A stretch of 64,000 nt of DNA, taken from contig CAXSEF010000006.1 of assembly GCA_964236535.1 (NCBI GenBank), positions 1-64,000 on the forward strand, given 5' to 3'. Source of the DNA: CAXSEF01 sp964236535 (GTDB lineage Bacteria > Pseudomonadota > Alphaproteobacteria > Acetobacterales > Acetobacteraceae). Both the position numbers and the translations under genes were made by a program. The notes under the pieces were generated by a model, which ran no database searches, was not told the DNA's origin, and saw only the letters and a program-made list of their open reading frames with translations. Of this stretch, positions 44,379 through 53,682 are shown one piece after another. Each line of letters starts with the position of its first letter. Position 1 is the stretch's first letter.

Positions 44379-44783
44379 ATGGCAGAGATCACCATTTTCA
44401 GCCCCGAAACGCTCGGCACGCCGCTTGGGCAGTATTCGCAGATTTCCCGGGTAAAAGCGGCATCGGAGTTCGTCTTCATCGCCGGCCAAGTAGGTGCGGC
44501 GAAGGATGGCAGCGTCGCGGAAGGCTTCGACGCGCAATGCGCCCAGGCGTTCGCCAACACGCTGACCGCGCTGCAGTCGGTCGGGGCGGACTGGAGCAAT
44601 GTTGTCCAGTTCACGACGTATCTTGTCCACTCGCAGGACATCCCGATGTTCATGGAGTATCGCCTGCGTGAATTTCCGGCGTTCTTCCCGTCGGGAAAGT
44701 ATCCTCCGAACACGCTGCTGATGATCGACCGTCTGGTGAAGGAGCCGCTGCTTGTCGAGGTCCACACCATTGCAGCGCTGTAG
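44379..44783 (+). CDS. Rid-family protein 3, lacking the usual active-site arginine, 134 aa
   Basis: Rid fold (SEFVFIAGQVGAAKDG, VQFTTYLVHSQDIPMFMEYR, ending LLVEVHTIAAL). Where archetypal RidA has Arg-Pro-x-x-T/S, this one reads KYPPNTLL, without Arg, so simple enamine deaminase activity is doubtful. It may belong to a Rid subfamily specialised for a pathway intermediate. ATG 44379-44381. It lies 232 bp after the dioxygenase and before the hydrolase. Confidence 0.85.
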   Translation: MAEITIFSPETLGTPLGQYSQISRVKAASEFVFIAGQVGAAKDGSVAEGFDAQCAQAFANTLTALQSVGADWSNVVQFTTYLVHSQDIPMFMEYRLREFPAFFPSGKYPPNTLLMIDRLVKEPLLVEVHTIAAL

Positions 44784-44930
44784 CCTGCCACAGACCGGAA
44801 GGGACAGCCTGTTGATTCCACGTCCTGTCTCGATCGAGGGTCATGCCGGTGGGATCCCTCGTCCAGGCAGACGGGATCCAGGGCCTGGGCTCCCGGCGGG
44901 TCCAGGACAGCGTCCTGGTCTTGACTCCTG

Positions 44931-45797
44931 ATGGTCTATGCAGAGCGCAGCTTCGAGTTCGAGGGTATCGGCGCAAGTTACGTCGAGTCCGACCCGGGCG
45001 GCTATCCACTTCTGCTGATCCATGGCTCGGGTCCCGGTGCCTCCACGGTCGGCAACTGGCGCCGGGTGCTTGATCCGCTGGCGGAACGCTTCCACGTCCA
45101 TGCCATGGACCTGATCGGGTTCGGCCGTTCGGCGCGCAAGCCGGCACCACCATATTTCGACCTCGATCTGTGGCAGCGGCAGTGCGAAGCATTGATCGCG
45201 CGCATGCCGGGCGAGCGGATCGGTATCATTGCGCACTCGATCTCGGCGGTGCTGGCATTGCGGCTTGCGGCCGCCAACCCGCGCGTGGGCCAGGTGCTCA
45301 CAACGGGGGCGATGGGGGCGAAGTTCACCGTGAACCAGGCGACAATCCGCTGCTGGACGTTCCCGGCGGACCGGAACGAGCTGCGTCGCACCGCGGAGCA
45401 CCTTGTCTACGACAAGACCGTGGTGGATGACGCCTACCTCGACGCGCGGATGGCGATCCTGCATGGCGACGCGGCGTATGGCCCGTATTTCTCGGCGATG
45501 TTCGCGGGCGACCGGCAGGCCGTCGCCGACGGCGCGATCCTGCCCGACACGGTGCTGGAGCGGGTGGTCTGCCCGGTCGCCATGCTGCACGGCCGCGACG
45601 ACGAGGCATTTCCGCCGGAGATTACCCTCGCTCTGGCGCGCAAGCTGCGGCAGGCCGATGTGGGCCTGCTCGCACGCTGCTCGCACTCGGTCGCGATGGA
45701 GCATCCCGACGTGCTTCTGGCCGCCGCGAGCCGTTTGTTCCGGACGCCTGTCGACGCCGCCTCTGGCCAAGCCGACGCCGGCTCGCCCGTCGGATGA
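44931..45797 (+). CDS. Alpha/beta hydrolase, meta-cleavage-product-hydrolase-like, 288 aa
   Basis: HGSGPGAS oxyanion loop as in MhpC/BphD-type C-C hydrolases, nucleophile Ser in IIAHSISAVL (elbow changed from G-x-S-x-G), Asp in LHGRDDEAFP, His in CSHSVAMEHPD. It follows the extradiol dioxygenase, as expected for cleavage of a ring-fission product. Start ATG 44931 lacks a strong ribosome-binding site. Confidence 0.86.
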   Translation: MVYAERSFEFEGIGASYVESDPGGYPLLLIHGSGPGASTVGNWRRVLDPLAERFHVHAMDLIGFGRSARKPAPPYFDLDLWQRQCEALIARMPGERIGIIAHSISAVLALRLAAANPRVGQVLTTGAMGAKFTVNQATIRCWTFPADRNELRRTAEHLVYDKTVVDDAYLDARMAILHGDAAYGPYFSAMFAGDRQAVADGAILPDTVLERVVCPVAMLHGRDDEAFPPEITLALARKLRQADVGLLARCSHSVAMEHPDVLLAAASRLFRTPVDAASGQADAGSPVG

Positions 45798-45822
45798 CAC
45801 GAGCCAGCACAGGAGATGGGCG

Positions 45823-47004
45823 ATGAGTCGTCATGTCGAGATCGTGGGCGCCGGCCTGGCCGGGCTGTGCGCCGCCACCAGGTTCGCCCAGCTGGGCTGG
45901 CGGGTTTCGCTGCACGAGCGCAGCGCCGATCTGCGCATGTTCGGCGCCGGCATCTGGCTTTGGGAAAGCGGGCTCAAGACCTTGAGTGTGCTCGGCGCCT
46001 ATGAAAGCGCCACGCACCGGGCGCGCAACATCCGCGAGTGGCGCATCGCCGACAGCCGCGGCCGCACTCTGATGTCACGCGAGATGACGCCGTCCGACCG
46101 CATGCTGCTGCCGCCGCGCGCCGATCTCTATCAAGCGCTGATCGACCGCGCCGTTGCGCTGGGGGTGGAAATCCACACCTCCTCGGTGATCACCGGCGTG
46201 TGTCCGGAGGGGGCGGTGGTCACCGAAGCTGGCGTCGAGCGCAAGGCCGATCTGGTGCTGATCGCGAATGGTGCCTATTCGCAGCTGCGCGAGCAGATCC
46301 TTGGCACCGCGTGGATCGACTACGGCATCGAGTCCGCAATCCGCATGATGATCGACGGGCATCCGGACGACTCGCCTGACGTGATCACCGAATACTGGAA
46401 CGGACCCTGGCGCCTGCTATTCAATCCGTGCACAGAGGGTCAGACCTACATCTTTCTGAGCGCCCCGCTCGACGACGAGCGCTCACGGCTACTGCCTATC
46501 GACCGCGAGCTGTGGAAGGAGCAGTTCCCAGTCGCGTCTGGGCTGATCGACCGCTTCGGTGAGGCAGGCCGCTGGGACCGGTTGGTCAACGTGCGATGCC
46601 GGCGGTGGTCTCAGGGCCGGGTTGCGGTGGTGGGCGACGCGGCACACGCAATGCCGCCCAACCTTGGCCAAGCGGCCAACACCGCGTTCGGTAACGTCAT
46701 GGCGCTGGCGCAGATGGTCGATCAGGGGGGCGACATCGGCACCTCGCTGGAAGCGTGGGAGGCCCGGCAACGGCCGCTTACAAACCATGTGCAATGGTGG
46801 TCGTACCTCTATGGCTATGTGATCGGCAAGTGGCCGCGTGGACTGTTGCCGCTGCGGTCTGACCTGCTACGCATGGTCTCGAAAACCGAATGGTTCGACG
46901 AGGGTCTGAACCGCGGCGCCCGCCACTCCCCAGCTGGCTATTCAGAGCAGGCGCATGGGCAGAGAGGTGCGGTCCTGCCCGTTGCGCAGGAGGCACTGGC
47001 ATGA
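45823..47004 (+). CDS. FAD-dependent aromatic monooxygenase, paralogue 2, 393 aa
   Basis: GAGLAG (9-14), RADLYQALIDRAVALGVEIH, GDAAHAMPPNLGQ near residue 270. Highly similar along its length to 31832-32989, including HERSADLRMFG-GIWLWE-G. ATG 45823-45825 with AGGAG upstream. Its stop overlaps the FAH start as ATGA. It likely adds a hydroxyl needed before ring cleavage. Confidence 0.9.
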   Translation: MSRHVEIVGAGLAGLCAATRFAQLGWRVSLHERSADLRMFGAGIWLWESGLKTLSVLGAYESATHRARNIREWRIADSRGRTLMSREMTPSDRMLLPPRADLYQALIDRAVALGVEIHTSSVITGVCPEGAVVTEAGVERKADLVLIANGAYSQLREQILGTAWIDYGIESAIRMMIDGHPDDSPDVITEYWNGPWRLLFNPCTEGQTYIFLSAPLDDERSRLLPIDRELWKEQFPVASGLIDRFGEAGRWDRLVNVRCRRWSQGRVAVVGDAAHAMPPNLGQAANTAFGNVMALAQMVDQGGDIGTSLEAWEARQRPLTNHVQWWSYLYGYVIGKWPRGLLPLRSDLLRMVSKTEWFDEGLNRGARHSPAGYSEQAHGQRGAVLPVAQEALA

Positions 47005-47852
47005 GGTTCGCGACGCTGCGTGTCGGCGGGGCCACGCGGGTTGCCGTGGTCGAGGATGGAGTGCCTGTGCGTCTGCTCGCGTCGGCGGCGGCTGACGTTG
47101 CCGCGCTGGCGGCTGACTCGGGGCTGGCATCGCAGGGCAGCAACGACCCGATCCCCTCAGATGCGGTGTTGCTTGCGCCGATCCCCCGCCCGCGGCGCAA
47201 CCTGTTCTGCGTCGGCAAGAACTACCACGAACACGCCGCAGAGTTCGCCGGCTCCGGTTACGACTCCGGTGCCGCGGCGACAGAGCAGGACTGCCCGATC
47301 ATCTTCTCCAAGGTGCCGGAGAGCGTGATCGCGGACGGCGCCACCATCCTGTTCGACCCTGCGGTGTCCGATGCGATTGACTACGAGGGCGAGCTCGCGG
47401 TCATCATCGGTAAGGGGGGACGCGGCATCAGCCGGGCTCGCGCGATGGAGCACGTCTGGGGCTATACGGTGGTGAACGACGTGACTGCGCGCGACGTGCA
47501 GGGTCGCATGAAGCAGTGGCACGTCGCCAAGTCGTTCGACACGTTCTGTCCGATGGGACCGTGGGCCGTCACCGCCGACGAGGTCGACCTGACCGACACC
47601 CGTCTACGCACCTGGGTGAACGGCGAGCTCCGACAGAACGCCAACACCCGCGACCTGATCTTCGACGTGCCAACCATCATCGAGACGCTATCCGCGGGCG
47701 TCACGCTGTATCCGGGCGACATGATCGCCACCGGGACCCCGGTGGGCGTGGGCATCGGTTTCAAGCCGCCGCGGTTCCTCGCGACGGGTGATACGGTCGT
47801 CGTGGAGATCGCGGGGGTGGGGCGGCTGTCCAACCCGGTCGGGGTGATTTAG
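47001..47852 (+). CDS. Fumarylacetoacetate hydrolase-family protein, 283 aa
   Basis: FAH-fold metal-dependent hydrolase or isomerase: NLFCVGKNYHEHAAEF, acidic metal residues in DYEGELAVIIGKGG, GYTVVNDVTARDVQ and the end GDTVVVEIAGVGRLSNPV. It includes the usual small N-terminal domain. The start overlaps the monooxygenase stop, and GCAGGAGGC lies upstream. It is the last gene of the ring-cleavage operon. Family activities include acylpyruvate hydrolysis, hydratase and decarboxylase. Confidence 0.9.
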   Translation: MRFATLRVGGATRVAVVEDGVPVRLLASAAADVAALAADSGLASQGSNDPIPSDAVLLAPIPRPRRNLFCVGKNYHEHAAEFAGSGYDSGAAATEQDCPIIFSKVPESVIADGATILFDPAVSDAIDYEGELAVIIGKGGRGISRARAMEHVWGYTVVNDVTARDVQGRMKQWHVAKSFDTFCPMGPWAVTADEVDLTDTRLRTWVNGELRQNANTRDLIFDVPTIIETLSAGVTLYPGDMIATGTPVGVGIGFKPPRFLATGDTVVVEIAGVGRLSNPVGVI

Positions 47853-47877
47853 AGGATCCGGCGGGCGGGCCGGTTAC

Positions 47878-48165
47878 CACGGTGCTGACCGCAAGCGCGG
47901 CGTCAGGCGAACTCTGATCCTGGACATAAAGGATCGCCTGCTGCCGCTGTAACTCACCGCGGCTTGTGCCGGCGGCCACACCGAAGTCGGGCAGCTTGCC
48001 GAGGCGGTGCAGGAGATTACGGCCGAGGGCGTGTACCTGGCGTTTGTGGATGGGAGCTGCACCGGCGAGCATGCCGCGAAGGCAACTCCGGCGCACGACC
48101 TCGAACAGGAGGTTGTGAAGCAGCATGATGCCAAACTGCCGCAGGTCCATAGCGGCTTCAGGTGA
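47878..48165 (+). pseudogene. Degenerate IS5-family (IS402/IS427-like) transposase fragment
   Basis: Reads HGADRKRGVRRTLILDIKDR, an in-frame TAA, then GHTEVGQLAEAVQEITAEGV followed by YLAFVDGSCTGEHAAKA. This matches the central part of IS5-type transposases but lacks both ends and contains a stop. It is unrelated to the two intact IS5 copies in this window. It fills most of the gap between FAH and panB. Confidence 0.7.
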
Positions 48166-48172
48166 GCTTCAC

Positions 48173-49012
48173 CTAATATAGATGGTGTTTCTCTGGAAAC
48201 TGCCTTTGCCTGACCGAGGCGGCGTAGGACCCGACCGCACGATCAATCCGCTCGGCCAAGTTATCGAAACGCTTCACGAACCATGCGTTGCGCTCGAACA
48301 TGCCCAGCATGTCGTCGACCACCAGTACTTGGCCGTCGCACTGGTCGGACGCTCCGATACCAATGGTCGGACACTTCACCGCTTCGGTGATCGACAGCGC
48401 CAGTGGCTCGACAACGGCCTCAACGACGATAGCGAATGCCCCTGCCTGTGCGACCGCAACTGCATCGCCAAGGATATCGGAATATTCCTCGTTGCCCCGC
48501 CCACGTGCCGTGTAGCCACCCAGTACATGCACGGACTGGGGCGTCAGGCCGATATGCGCCATCACCGGAATGCCGCGAGCGCACAGATAGGCGATAGTCG
48601 ATGCCATCGCTTCTCCACCCTCGAGCTTTACGGCGCCTGCACCTGTCTCCCGCATGACACGGGAGGCGGATCGGAATGCTCTCTCGGGTCCGTCCTCGTA
48701 GCTGCCAAACGGCATGTCCACAACGATCAGCGCGCGCCGTGATCCCCGCACGACTGCAGCGCCATGGGCGATCATCATGTCCAGCGTGACTGCAAGCGTG
48801 CTCGGGAGCCCGTAGATTGTCTGGGCGAGGCTGTCACCGACGAGCAGGACATCGCAATGTGGATCAAGCAGCTCGGCCATCCGAGCCGTATAAGCTGTCA
48901 GCATGACGATCGGCTCGCCGCGTTTACGCTCTGCAATCGCACTTGCGGTCATGCGACGGACCGGCTCGGGTGATTCTGATTGGGCAGGGCTTAAAGTAGA
49001 TCTTGTCGACAT
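48173..49012 (-). CDS. panB: 3-methyl-2-oxobutanoate hydroxymethyltransferase (ketopantoate hydroxymethyltransferase), 279 aa
   Basis: PanB makes ketopantoate from alpha-ketoisovalerate and methylene-THF in pantothenate synthesis. Motifs: IVMLTAYTARMAELLD, LLVGDSLAQTIYGLPST, VKLEGGEAMAS, IPVMAHIGLTPQSVHVLGGY, VVEAVVEPLALSITEAV, TIGIGASDQCDGQVLVVDDM. ATG 49010-49012. No panC is adjacent. It uses more A/T in third positions than neighbouring genes and sits beside an IS relic, suggesting separate acquisition. It may act on another 2-oxoacid or supply a biosynthetic shortfall. Confidence 0.9.
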   Translation of the reverse strand: MSTRSTLSPAQSESPEPVRRMTASAIAERKRGEPIVMLTAYTARMAELLDPHCDVLLVGDSLAQTIYGLPSTLAVTLDMMIAHGAAVVRGSRRALIVVDMPFGSYEDGPERAFRSASRVMRETGAGAVKLEGGEAMASTIAYLCARGIPVMAHIGLTPQSVHVLGGYTARGRGNEEYSDILGDAVAVAQAGAFAIVVEAVVEPLALSITEAVKCPTIGIGASDQCDGQVLVVDDMLGMFERNAWFVKRFDNLAERIDRAVGSYAASVRQRQFPEKHHLY

Positions 49013-49395
49013 GAAGCGACTCTGATCGCGAGCCGCGACCCTGTCCAGCGAACGTCCCAAGTCGCTTGAGTTATTTCGTTCCTCCGTTCAGCCGGTGGGT
49101 CATGCAGCGGTTCTTCGGCTGGGTGACCCGCTTTCGTCACTAGATTAGCAACCACGATCGCTTCCCCAAAACCCTGGCCGACCGGCAGCGTATTGCCTTT
49201 GTCTGTCATGCTCGGCGAGGCCGTGCGACTGAGCCCAGGTCCATGACAGCCTGCAGCCAGGCGCCACGGGAGCAACTCCAGAGGTTCTGTCCCGGGCTCC
49301 CCTCAGGGCTCAGCCTTGAGACGGCACATACCCAGGTGACGAGATCAAAGAGCCGCTGGTCCTTTTCGGGTCCGGGCAAAGCGCGACCTTGCTTT
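49013..49395. other. Intergenic region panB / second CoxS with operon-end repeat
   Basis: No gene supported. It includes the panB promoter side (AT-richer, ATTAGCAACCACGATCGC) and, at 49337-49395, a degraded operon-end repeat. Confidence 0.4.
49337..49395 (-). repeat. Operon-end dispersed repeat, copy 3 (degraded)
   Basis: GACGAGATCAAAGAGCCGCT, then CCTTTTCGGGTCCGGGCAAA, aligns with the copy at 33981-34050 but with mismatches in both arms. It lies immediately 3' of the second CoxS-like gene. Confidence 0.5.
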
Positions 49396-49944
49396 TCACG
49401 TCCCTTGCCGCATCACCGCAGCCGCCTGCATAGCGGCGTCGATGATGTGCTGGTAGCCGGTGCAGCGGCACAGATTGCCCGAGATCGCCAGGCGCACCTC
49501 GGTCCGTGTCGGGTCCGGCACCTCGGCGAGGAAGTTCTTCAGCACCATCAGCATGCCGGCAGTACAGAAGCCGCATTGCAGTGCGTGGCAGCGTTGAAAG
49601 GCCTCCTGCAGCGGGTGGAGCGTGCCGTGGCTCAGCGCCTCGACGGGCTTGTAAACCCCGGCCAGCGATTGCGTGGTGATCTGCTGCACCGGACGCACCT
49701 GCTGCTGCGACATCTGCTCGATCGTGCCGACCTGGGCTCCGTCCACCTGGCAGGCCAGTACGTTGCACGACTTCACCACCCGGCCGTCCAGCTCCACCGC
49801 GCAGCAGCCGCAACGGGCCTCGTGGCAGCCGGCGTGGGTGCCGGTCAGCCCGGCCACGTCGCGGATGAAGTCCAGCAGCAGCATGCGCTCGTCGATCTCG
49901 CCATGTACCGGCCGTCCGTTGACCTCGATCGTGACCCTGTGCAT
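49396..49944 (-). CDS. Molybdenum hydroxylase small [2Fe-2S] subunit (CoxS-like), copy 2, 182 aa
   Basis: Same cysteine layout as copy 1 (GCHEARCGCCAVELDG, CGFCTAGM, CRCTGYQ), including the extra Cys in CGCC. ATG 49942-49944. Follows the CoxM-like gene by 192 bp. Confidence 0.93.
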   Translation of the reverse strand: MHRVTIEVNGRPVHGEIDERMLLLDFIRDVAGLTGTHAGCHEARCGCCAVELDGRVVKSCNVLACQVDGAQVGTIEQMSQQQVRPVQQITTQSLAGVYKPVEALSHGTLHPLQEAFQRCHALQCGFCTAGMLMVLKNFLAEVPDPTRTEVRLAISGNLCRCTGYQHIIDAAMQAAAVMRQGT

Positions 49945-50136
49945 CTGTCGGTCTGCCTGTGTCGGAGGAGGAAGGTCAGAGTCCTGCCCGGACGCCTCGG
50001 CGGCCGGGCCTGCGGACCCGGACGGGTCTGCCGGCGCAGCTCCGGGCGTGATGGTGCCGAGTACGGGGCACGCTCGTGCGCCGCAGCCGCCGTCCTGCAG
50101 GGTTGGGCGGGGCTCTGCGGGCCGGCCTTGCTCTCG
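49945..50136 (-). other. Spacer between copy-2 CoxM and CoxS genes
   Basis: 192 bp with GC-rich repeat-like sequence (GGACGCCTCGGCGGCCGGGC, GGGCGGGGCTCTGCGGGCC) and no gene. The corresponding spacer in copy 1 is only a few bases, so repeat sequence has expanded here. Confidence 0.4.
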
Positions 50137-50994
50137 TCAAGCGGCGGCTTCGAACGCACGTGTGACCGCGCGCAACGTCAGCGTCTTGACCAGCTCCGCC
50201 TGGTACTGCCGCAGCCGGCCATTCCGCTGCTCCGCGGGCAGGATTTCACGCGACACTTGGTCCGCCAGCGCGTCGAGCCCTGAGTCGCCTTGGCGCCGAC
50301 CGAGCAAGCCGGAGGCCGCGTGCGCCAGCATCGGCGCCTTGCCTACTGCGCCGATTGTCAGCCGGGCGGCGCGCGCGACGCCATCCTCGACGCAGAGCGC
50401 GCACACCACGATGAGGATCGCTGCCTCGAAAGCGCGGTAGCGGAACTTCTCCAGCGCAACGCCGGTGTAGGCAGCCTGTGGCGGCAGCACGATCCGGGTC
50501 AGCAACTCGCACGGGCGCAGACAGGTGCCGCCGCCGGCCAGGAAGAACTCCGCGGCGGGCACGAGCCGCATGCCGTCGCTTGAGGCAAGCTGCAGCAAGG
50601 CGCCGCTGCCCACCAGCAGCGCCGGCACGTCATAGCGGGGCTCGGCTTGACATGTTGCGCCGCCGACAGTGCCGATGTTGCGCACGGAGCGATCGGCGAG
50701 GTCGCCCGCCGCCCGGCACAACTCGGCGTGCCAGCCGCCGAGCCCTGCCTGCGTCAGCTCGGCATAGGTGGTGGCGGCGCCGATCGACAGCGTGCCGCCC
50801 GCGCCGTAGTGAATGCCGCGCAGCTCCGACAGGTGGCGGATCGAGACGACCTGCGACGGCAAGGTGCTGCGGTCCTTCAGTGCAAGGTTGAGGCTCTGCC
50901 CGCCGGCGAGCACCCGTGCCTCCCGACCATGCTCGGCCAGGATGGCGAGCACGTCGGCGACGTCACGCGGGGCTGCGAAGCTGAACGGCCTCAC
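50137..50994 (-). CDS. Molybdenum hydroxylase FAD subunit (CoxM-like), copy 2, 285 aa
   Basis: LAGGQSLNLALKDR and NIGTVGGATCQAEPRYD match the FAD-binding loops of copy 1. GTG 50992-50994 overlaps the large-subunit stop as GTGA, the same architecture as copy 1. Confidence 0.92.
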   Translation of the reverse strand: MRPFSFAAPRDVADVLAILAEHGREARVLAGGQSLNLALKDRSTLPSQVVSIRHLSELRGIHYGAGGTLSIGAATTYAELTQAGLGGWHAELCRAAGDLADRSVRNIGTVGGATCQAEPRYDVPALLVGSGALLQLASSDGMRLVPAAEFFLAGGGTCLRPCELLTRIVLPPQAAYTGVALEKFRYRAFEAAILIVVCALCVEDGVARAARLTIGAVGKAPMLAHAASGLLGRRQGDSGLDALADQVSREILPAEQRNGRLRQYQAELVKTLTLRAVTRAFEAAA

Positions 50995-53492
50995 AGGCGC
51001 AGCTCGTCGTCCGGGCTGGTGGGCTTCGGCCATGAAGCGTACTCGCGCGGGCCGGCGAAGTCAGGCATGTCGTCCGGGTAGCGGAACATTCCGACGCCCT
51101 GGCGCTGCTTCTCGCGCAGCGCCAGCAGCACGCGATCCGGGGTCATCGGCAGCACGGTGAAGCGTACCCCGGTGGCGTCGGCGAGCGCGTTGCCGATCGC
51201 GGCCGGCACCGGCCCGACGCTACTCTCGCCGGCGCCCTTCATGCCACCCGGGATCGCGGTGGACGGTGCGGGGATCTCGAAGGTGTGGGCCAGTTCGGGC
51301 ATGTCGGCGGCCTGTGGCGCGCGGTAGTCGGCGAACGAGGCGTTCAGCATGTGGCCCTGGTCGTCGTAGACGTACTCCTCGCCGAGCGCCATGCCGAGGC
51401 CGAGCAGGAAGCCTCCATGATGCTGGCCCTCGACGATCAGCGGGTTGATCACCGTGCCGCTGTCATGGACCATCACGTAGTCGAGCAGGGTGATCTGCCC
51501 GGTCGAGGGGTCGACCCTGACATGGGCAGCGTGCGCCGCGCCGCCGTAGGTGACGGTCAGGTTGCCGGTGCCGTCCGGCGCCTGGCGTTCGGTCCTGGTG
51601 TCATAGGTCGCGCTCGCTTCCAGGCTCGGTTCGAAGTCCGGAGGCAACTGGTGGGTGTGATAGGCGGCGATGCCGGCGAGCGTCTCGAAATACAGGCCGG
51701 TGCCGGCCATGCCGCGGACGAACACCTTGTCGCCGCCGGTGTCGAGGTCGGCAGGGTCGGCCTCCAGCACGTGGGCGGCGATGGCGACCAGCTTCTCGCG
51801 CAGCCGGCCCGAGGCCATGTGGCACGCCGTGCCGAGCACCGCGGCGGCGCGGCTTGCGTAGGTGCCGAGGCCGAACGGCGCGGTCATGGTGTCGGGCGGC
51901 GCCAGCTTGATCTTCTCGAAGCCCACGCCGAGCACGTCGGCCACGATCTGCGCCAGCATCGTGGCATGGCCCTGTCCGTGCGAAACGTCGGACGAGAAGA
52001 TCGTTACCGTGCCGTCGGTCTCGAGCCGCAGCCGGATCGCCGACTGATCGGTGTCGAACGAGGGCAGGCGGCAGCTGGTGTACTTCATCGACACGCAAAG
52101 CCCGACCCCTTCGTTGGGCACCGGGGCGGCGCGCTTGGCCTGCCAACCGACCACCTCCGCGGCCTTCTGCAGGCACTCGTGGATCGAGGTGCTGTCGACC
52201 TCCTGGCCCATCGGCGTGCGCATCGGGCACATCGACGACTTGATCACGTTGCGCAGGCGCATCTCAAGCGGGTCGAGGCCAAGCTGCGCGCAGGCGATGT
52301 CGACCAGCTGCTCCTTGGCCCACTTCACCTGCGGCATGCCGAAGCCGCGAAGCGCGCCGCCAGGGGCTAGGTTGGTGTGGACGATGTCGGCGTCGATCTG
52401 CACGTTGGGGATCACGTAGGGCAGGATGCCGACGTTGCCGCCGAGCTTGACCACCTGGTTGCCCCAGAAGCTCATCGCACCGCAGTCCTGGATGACGTAG
52501 CTGCGGTAGCCGGTGATGGTGCCGTCGCGCCTGAGGAACAGCTCGGCGTAATGCACCTGGGGGTTGCGCGTGGTGCCGGCGCGGAAGATCTCGCCGCGCC
52601 CGAGCACCAGGTGCACCGGGCGGCCGAGCCGCATCGAGAACAGCGAGGCGATCACGTCGTGCGGGAACACCTGCAGCTTGGCGCCGAACCCGGCGCCGAC
52701 CTGCGGCGCCACCACGCGGACCCTGTTCTTGGCGATCTGCAGCGCGTCCGCCAGGCCGTCGCGCAGCAGGAACACGCTCTGCGTCGAGGCGTGCAGCGTC
52801 AGGGTGCCGGTGAATGCGTCGTAGTCGGCGACGCAGCCGTGCGGGTCGAGTGCGGCACCGGACTGCCGGTTGGTCGCGAAGCGCTGCCGCACCACGAGGT
52901 CGGCGTCCTGCTCGGCCTGCTCGATGTCGCCGACGCGCACCCGCCAGCGGTCGAAGATGTTGCCGTCGCCGTACTCGTAGCTGATGTCCTCGTGCAGCAG
53001 CGGCGCGCCGGGCAGGATCGCCTTCTCGACGTCGACCAGCACCTCGAGCGGGGTGTAGCTGACCTTTATCGCCTCCAGTGCGTCCATCGCCTGGTAGCGG
53101 GTATCGGCGACCACCGCCGCGATCTCCTGCCCCTCGTACAGCACCCGATCCACCGCGAAGGGCAGGTGGTCGGCGACCAGCAGGTCCTGCGTCATGTCGC
53201 CCCACGGCTTGACCACACCCACCAGGTCGCGCCCGCACAGCACCGCGCGCACCCCTGGCATCAGCCGTGCCGCCTCGAGGTCGAGCGTGATGTCGGCATG
53301 GGCGTGGCTGCTGCGCAGGATTTTGGCATACAGCATGCCGGACAGCCGGACGTCGTCGATGTAGCGGCTGGTCCCGGTCATCAGCGGCACATCCTCGACG
53401 CGCGGTCGCGGGGTGCCGATCTCGCCACCCGGCCGGCCGCCGAACGGCCGCATGCCGGTTGCGCCGGTGGGCGTGTCCGCACCCGGGGTCAT
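50991..53492 (-). CDS. Molybdenum hydroxylase large subunit (CoxL-like), copy 2, 833 aa
   Basis: Catalytic Glu in KGAGESSVG (about residue 755) and loop GGALRGFGMPQ, as in copy 1. Not a form I CO dehydrogenase. ATG 53490-53492, with an N-terminal extension (MTPGADTPTGATGMRPFGGR) absent from copy 1. No CoxD/CoxE genes are adjacent, so maturation may depend on those at 34449-36819. Confidence 0.93.
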   Translation of the reverse strand: MTPGADTPTGATGMRPFGGRPGGEIGTPRPRVEDVPLMTGTSRYIDDVRLSGMLYAKILRSSHAHADITLDLEAARLMPGVRAVLCGRDLVGVVKPWGDMTQDLLVADHLPFAVDRVLYEGQEIAAVVADTRYQAMDALEAIKVSYTPLEVLVDVEKAILPGAPLLHEDISYEYGDGNIFDRWRVRVGDIEQAEQDADLVVRQRFATNRQSGAALDPHGCVADYDAFTGTLTLHASTQSVFLLRDGLADALQIAKNRVRVVAPQVGAGFGAKLQVFPHDVIASLFSMRLGRPVHLVLGRGEIFRAGTTRNPQVHYAELFLRRDGTITGYRSYVIQDCGAMSFWGNQVVKLGGNVGILPYVIPNVQIDADIVHTNLAPGGALRGFGMPQVKWAKEQLVDIACAQLGLDPLEMRLRNVIKSSMCPMRTPMGQEVDSTSIHECLQKAAEVVGWQAKRAAPVPNEGVGLCVSMKYTSCRLPSFDTDQSAIRLRLETDGTVTIFSSDVSHGQGHATMLAQIVADVLGVGFEKIKLAPPDTMTAPFGLGTYASRAAAVLGTACHMASGRLREKLVAIAAHVLEADPADLDTGGDKVFVRGMAGTGLYFETLAGIAAYHTHQLPPDFEPSLEASATYDTRTERQAPDGTGNLTVTYGGAAHAAHVRVDPSTGQITLLDYVMVHDSGTVINPLIVEGQHHGGFLLGLGMALGEEYVYDDQGHMLNASFADYRAPQAADMPELAHTFEIPAPSTAIPGGMKGAGESSVGPVPAAIGNALADATGVRFTVLPMTPDRVLLALREKQRQGVGMFRYPDDMPDFAGPREYASWPKPTSPDDELRL

Positions 53493-53682
53493 GCGCCAGC
53501 AGCTTCAAGCAAGGCAATGTCGCGCGTTGCCCGGGCCCACCAAAGGCCATCTTGGAGGCATGGACCCTTTGCAAACATTTCCGTCCAAAACAAGCGGCGT
53601 GACGGATTGGCCTCTGGCGGAGTTTCCCGGCTTGGCGGACGGGGGCAGAGCTTGTGGCCTTGCTGGCCGGGCCGGTCACGCC

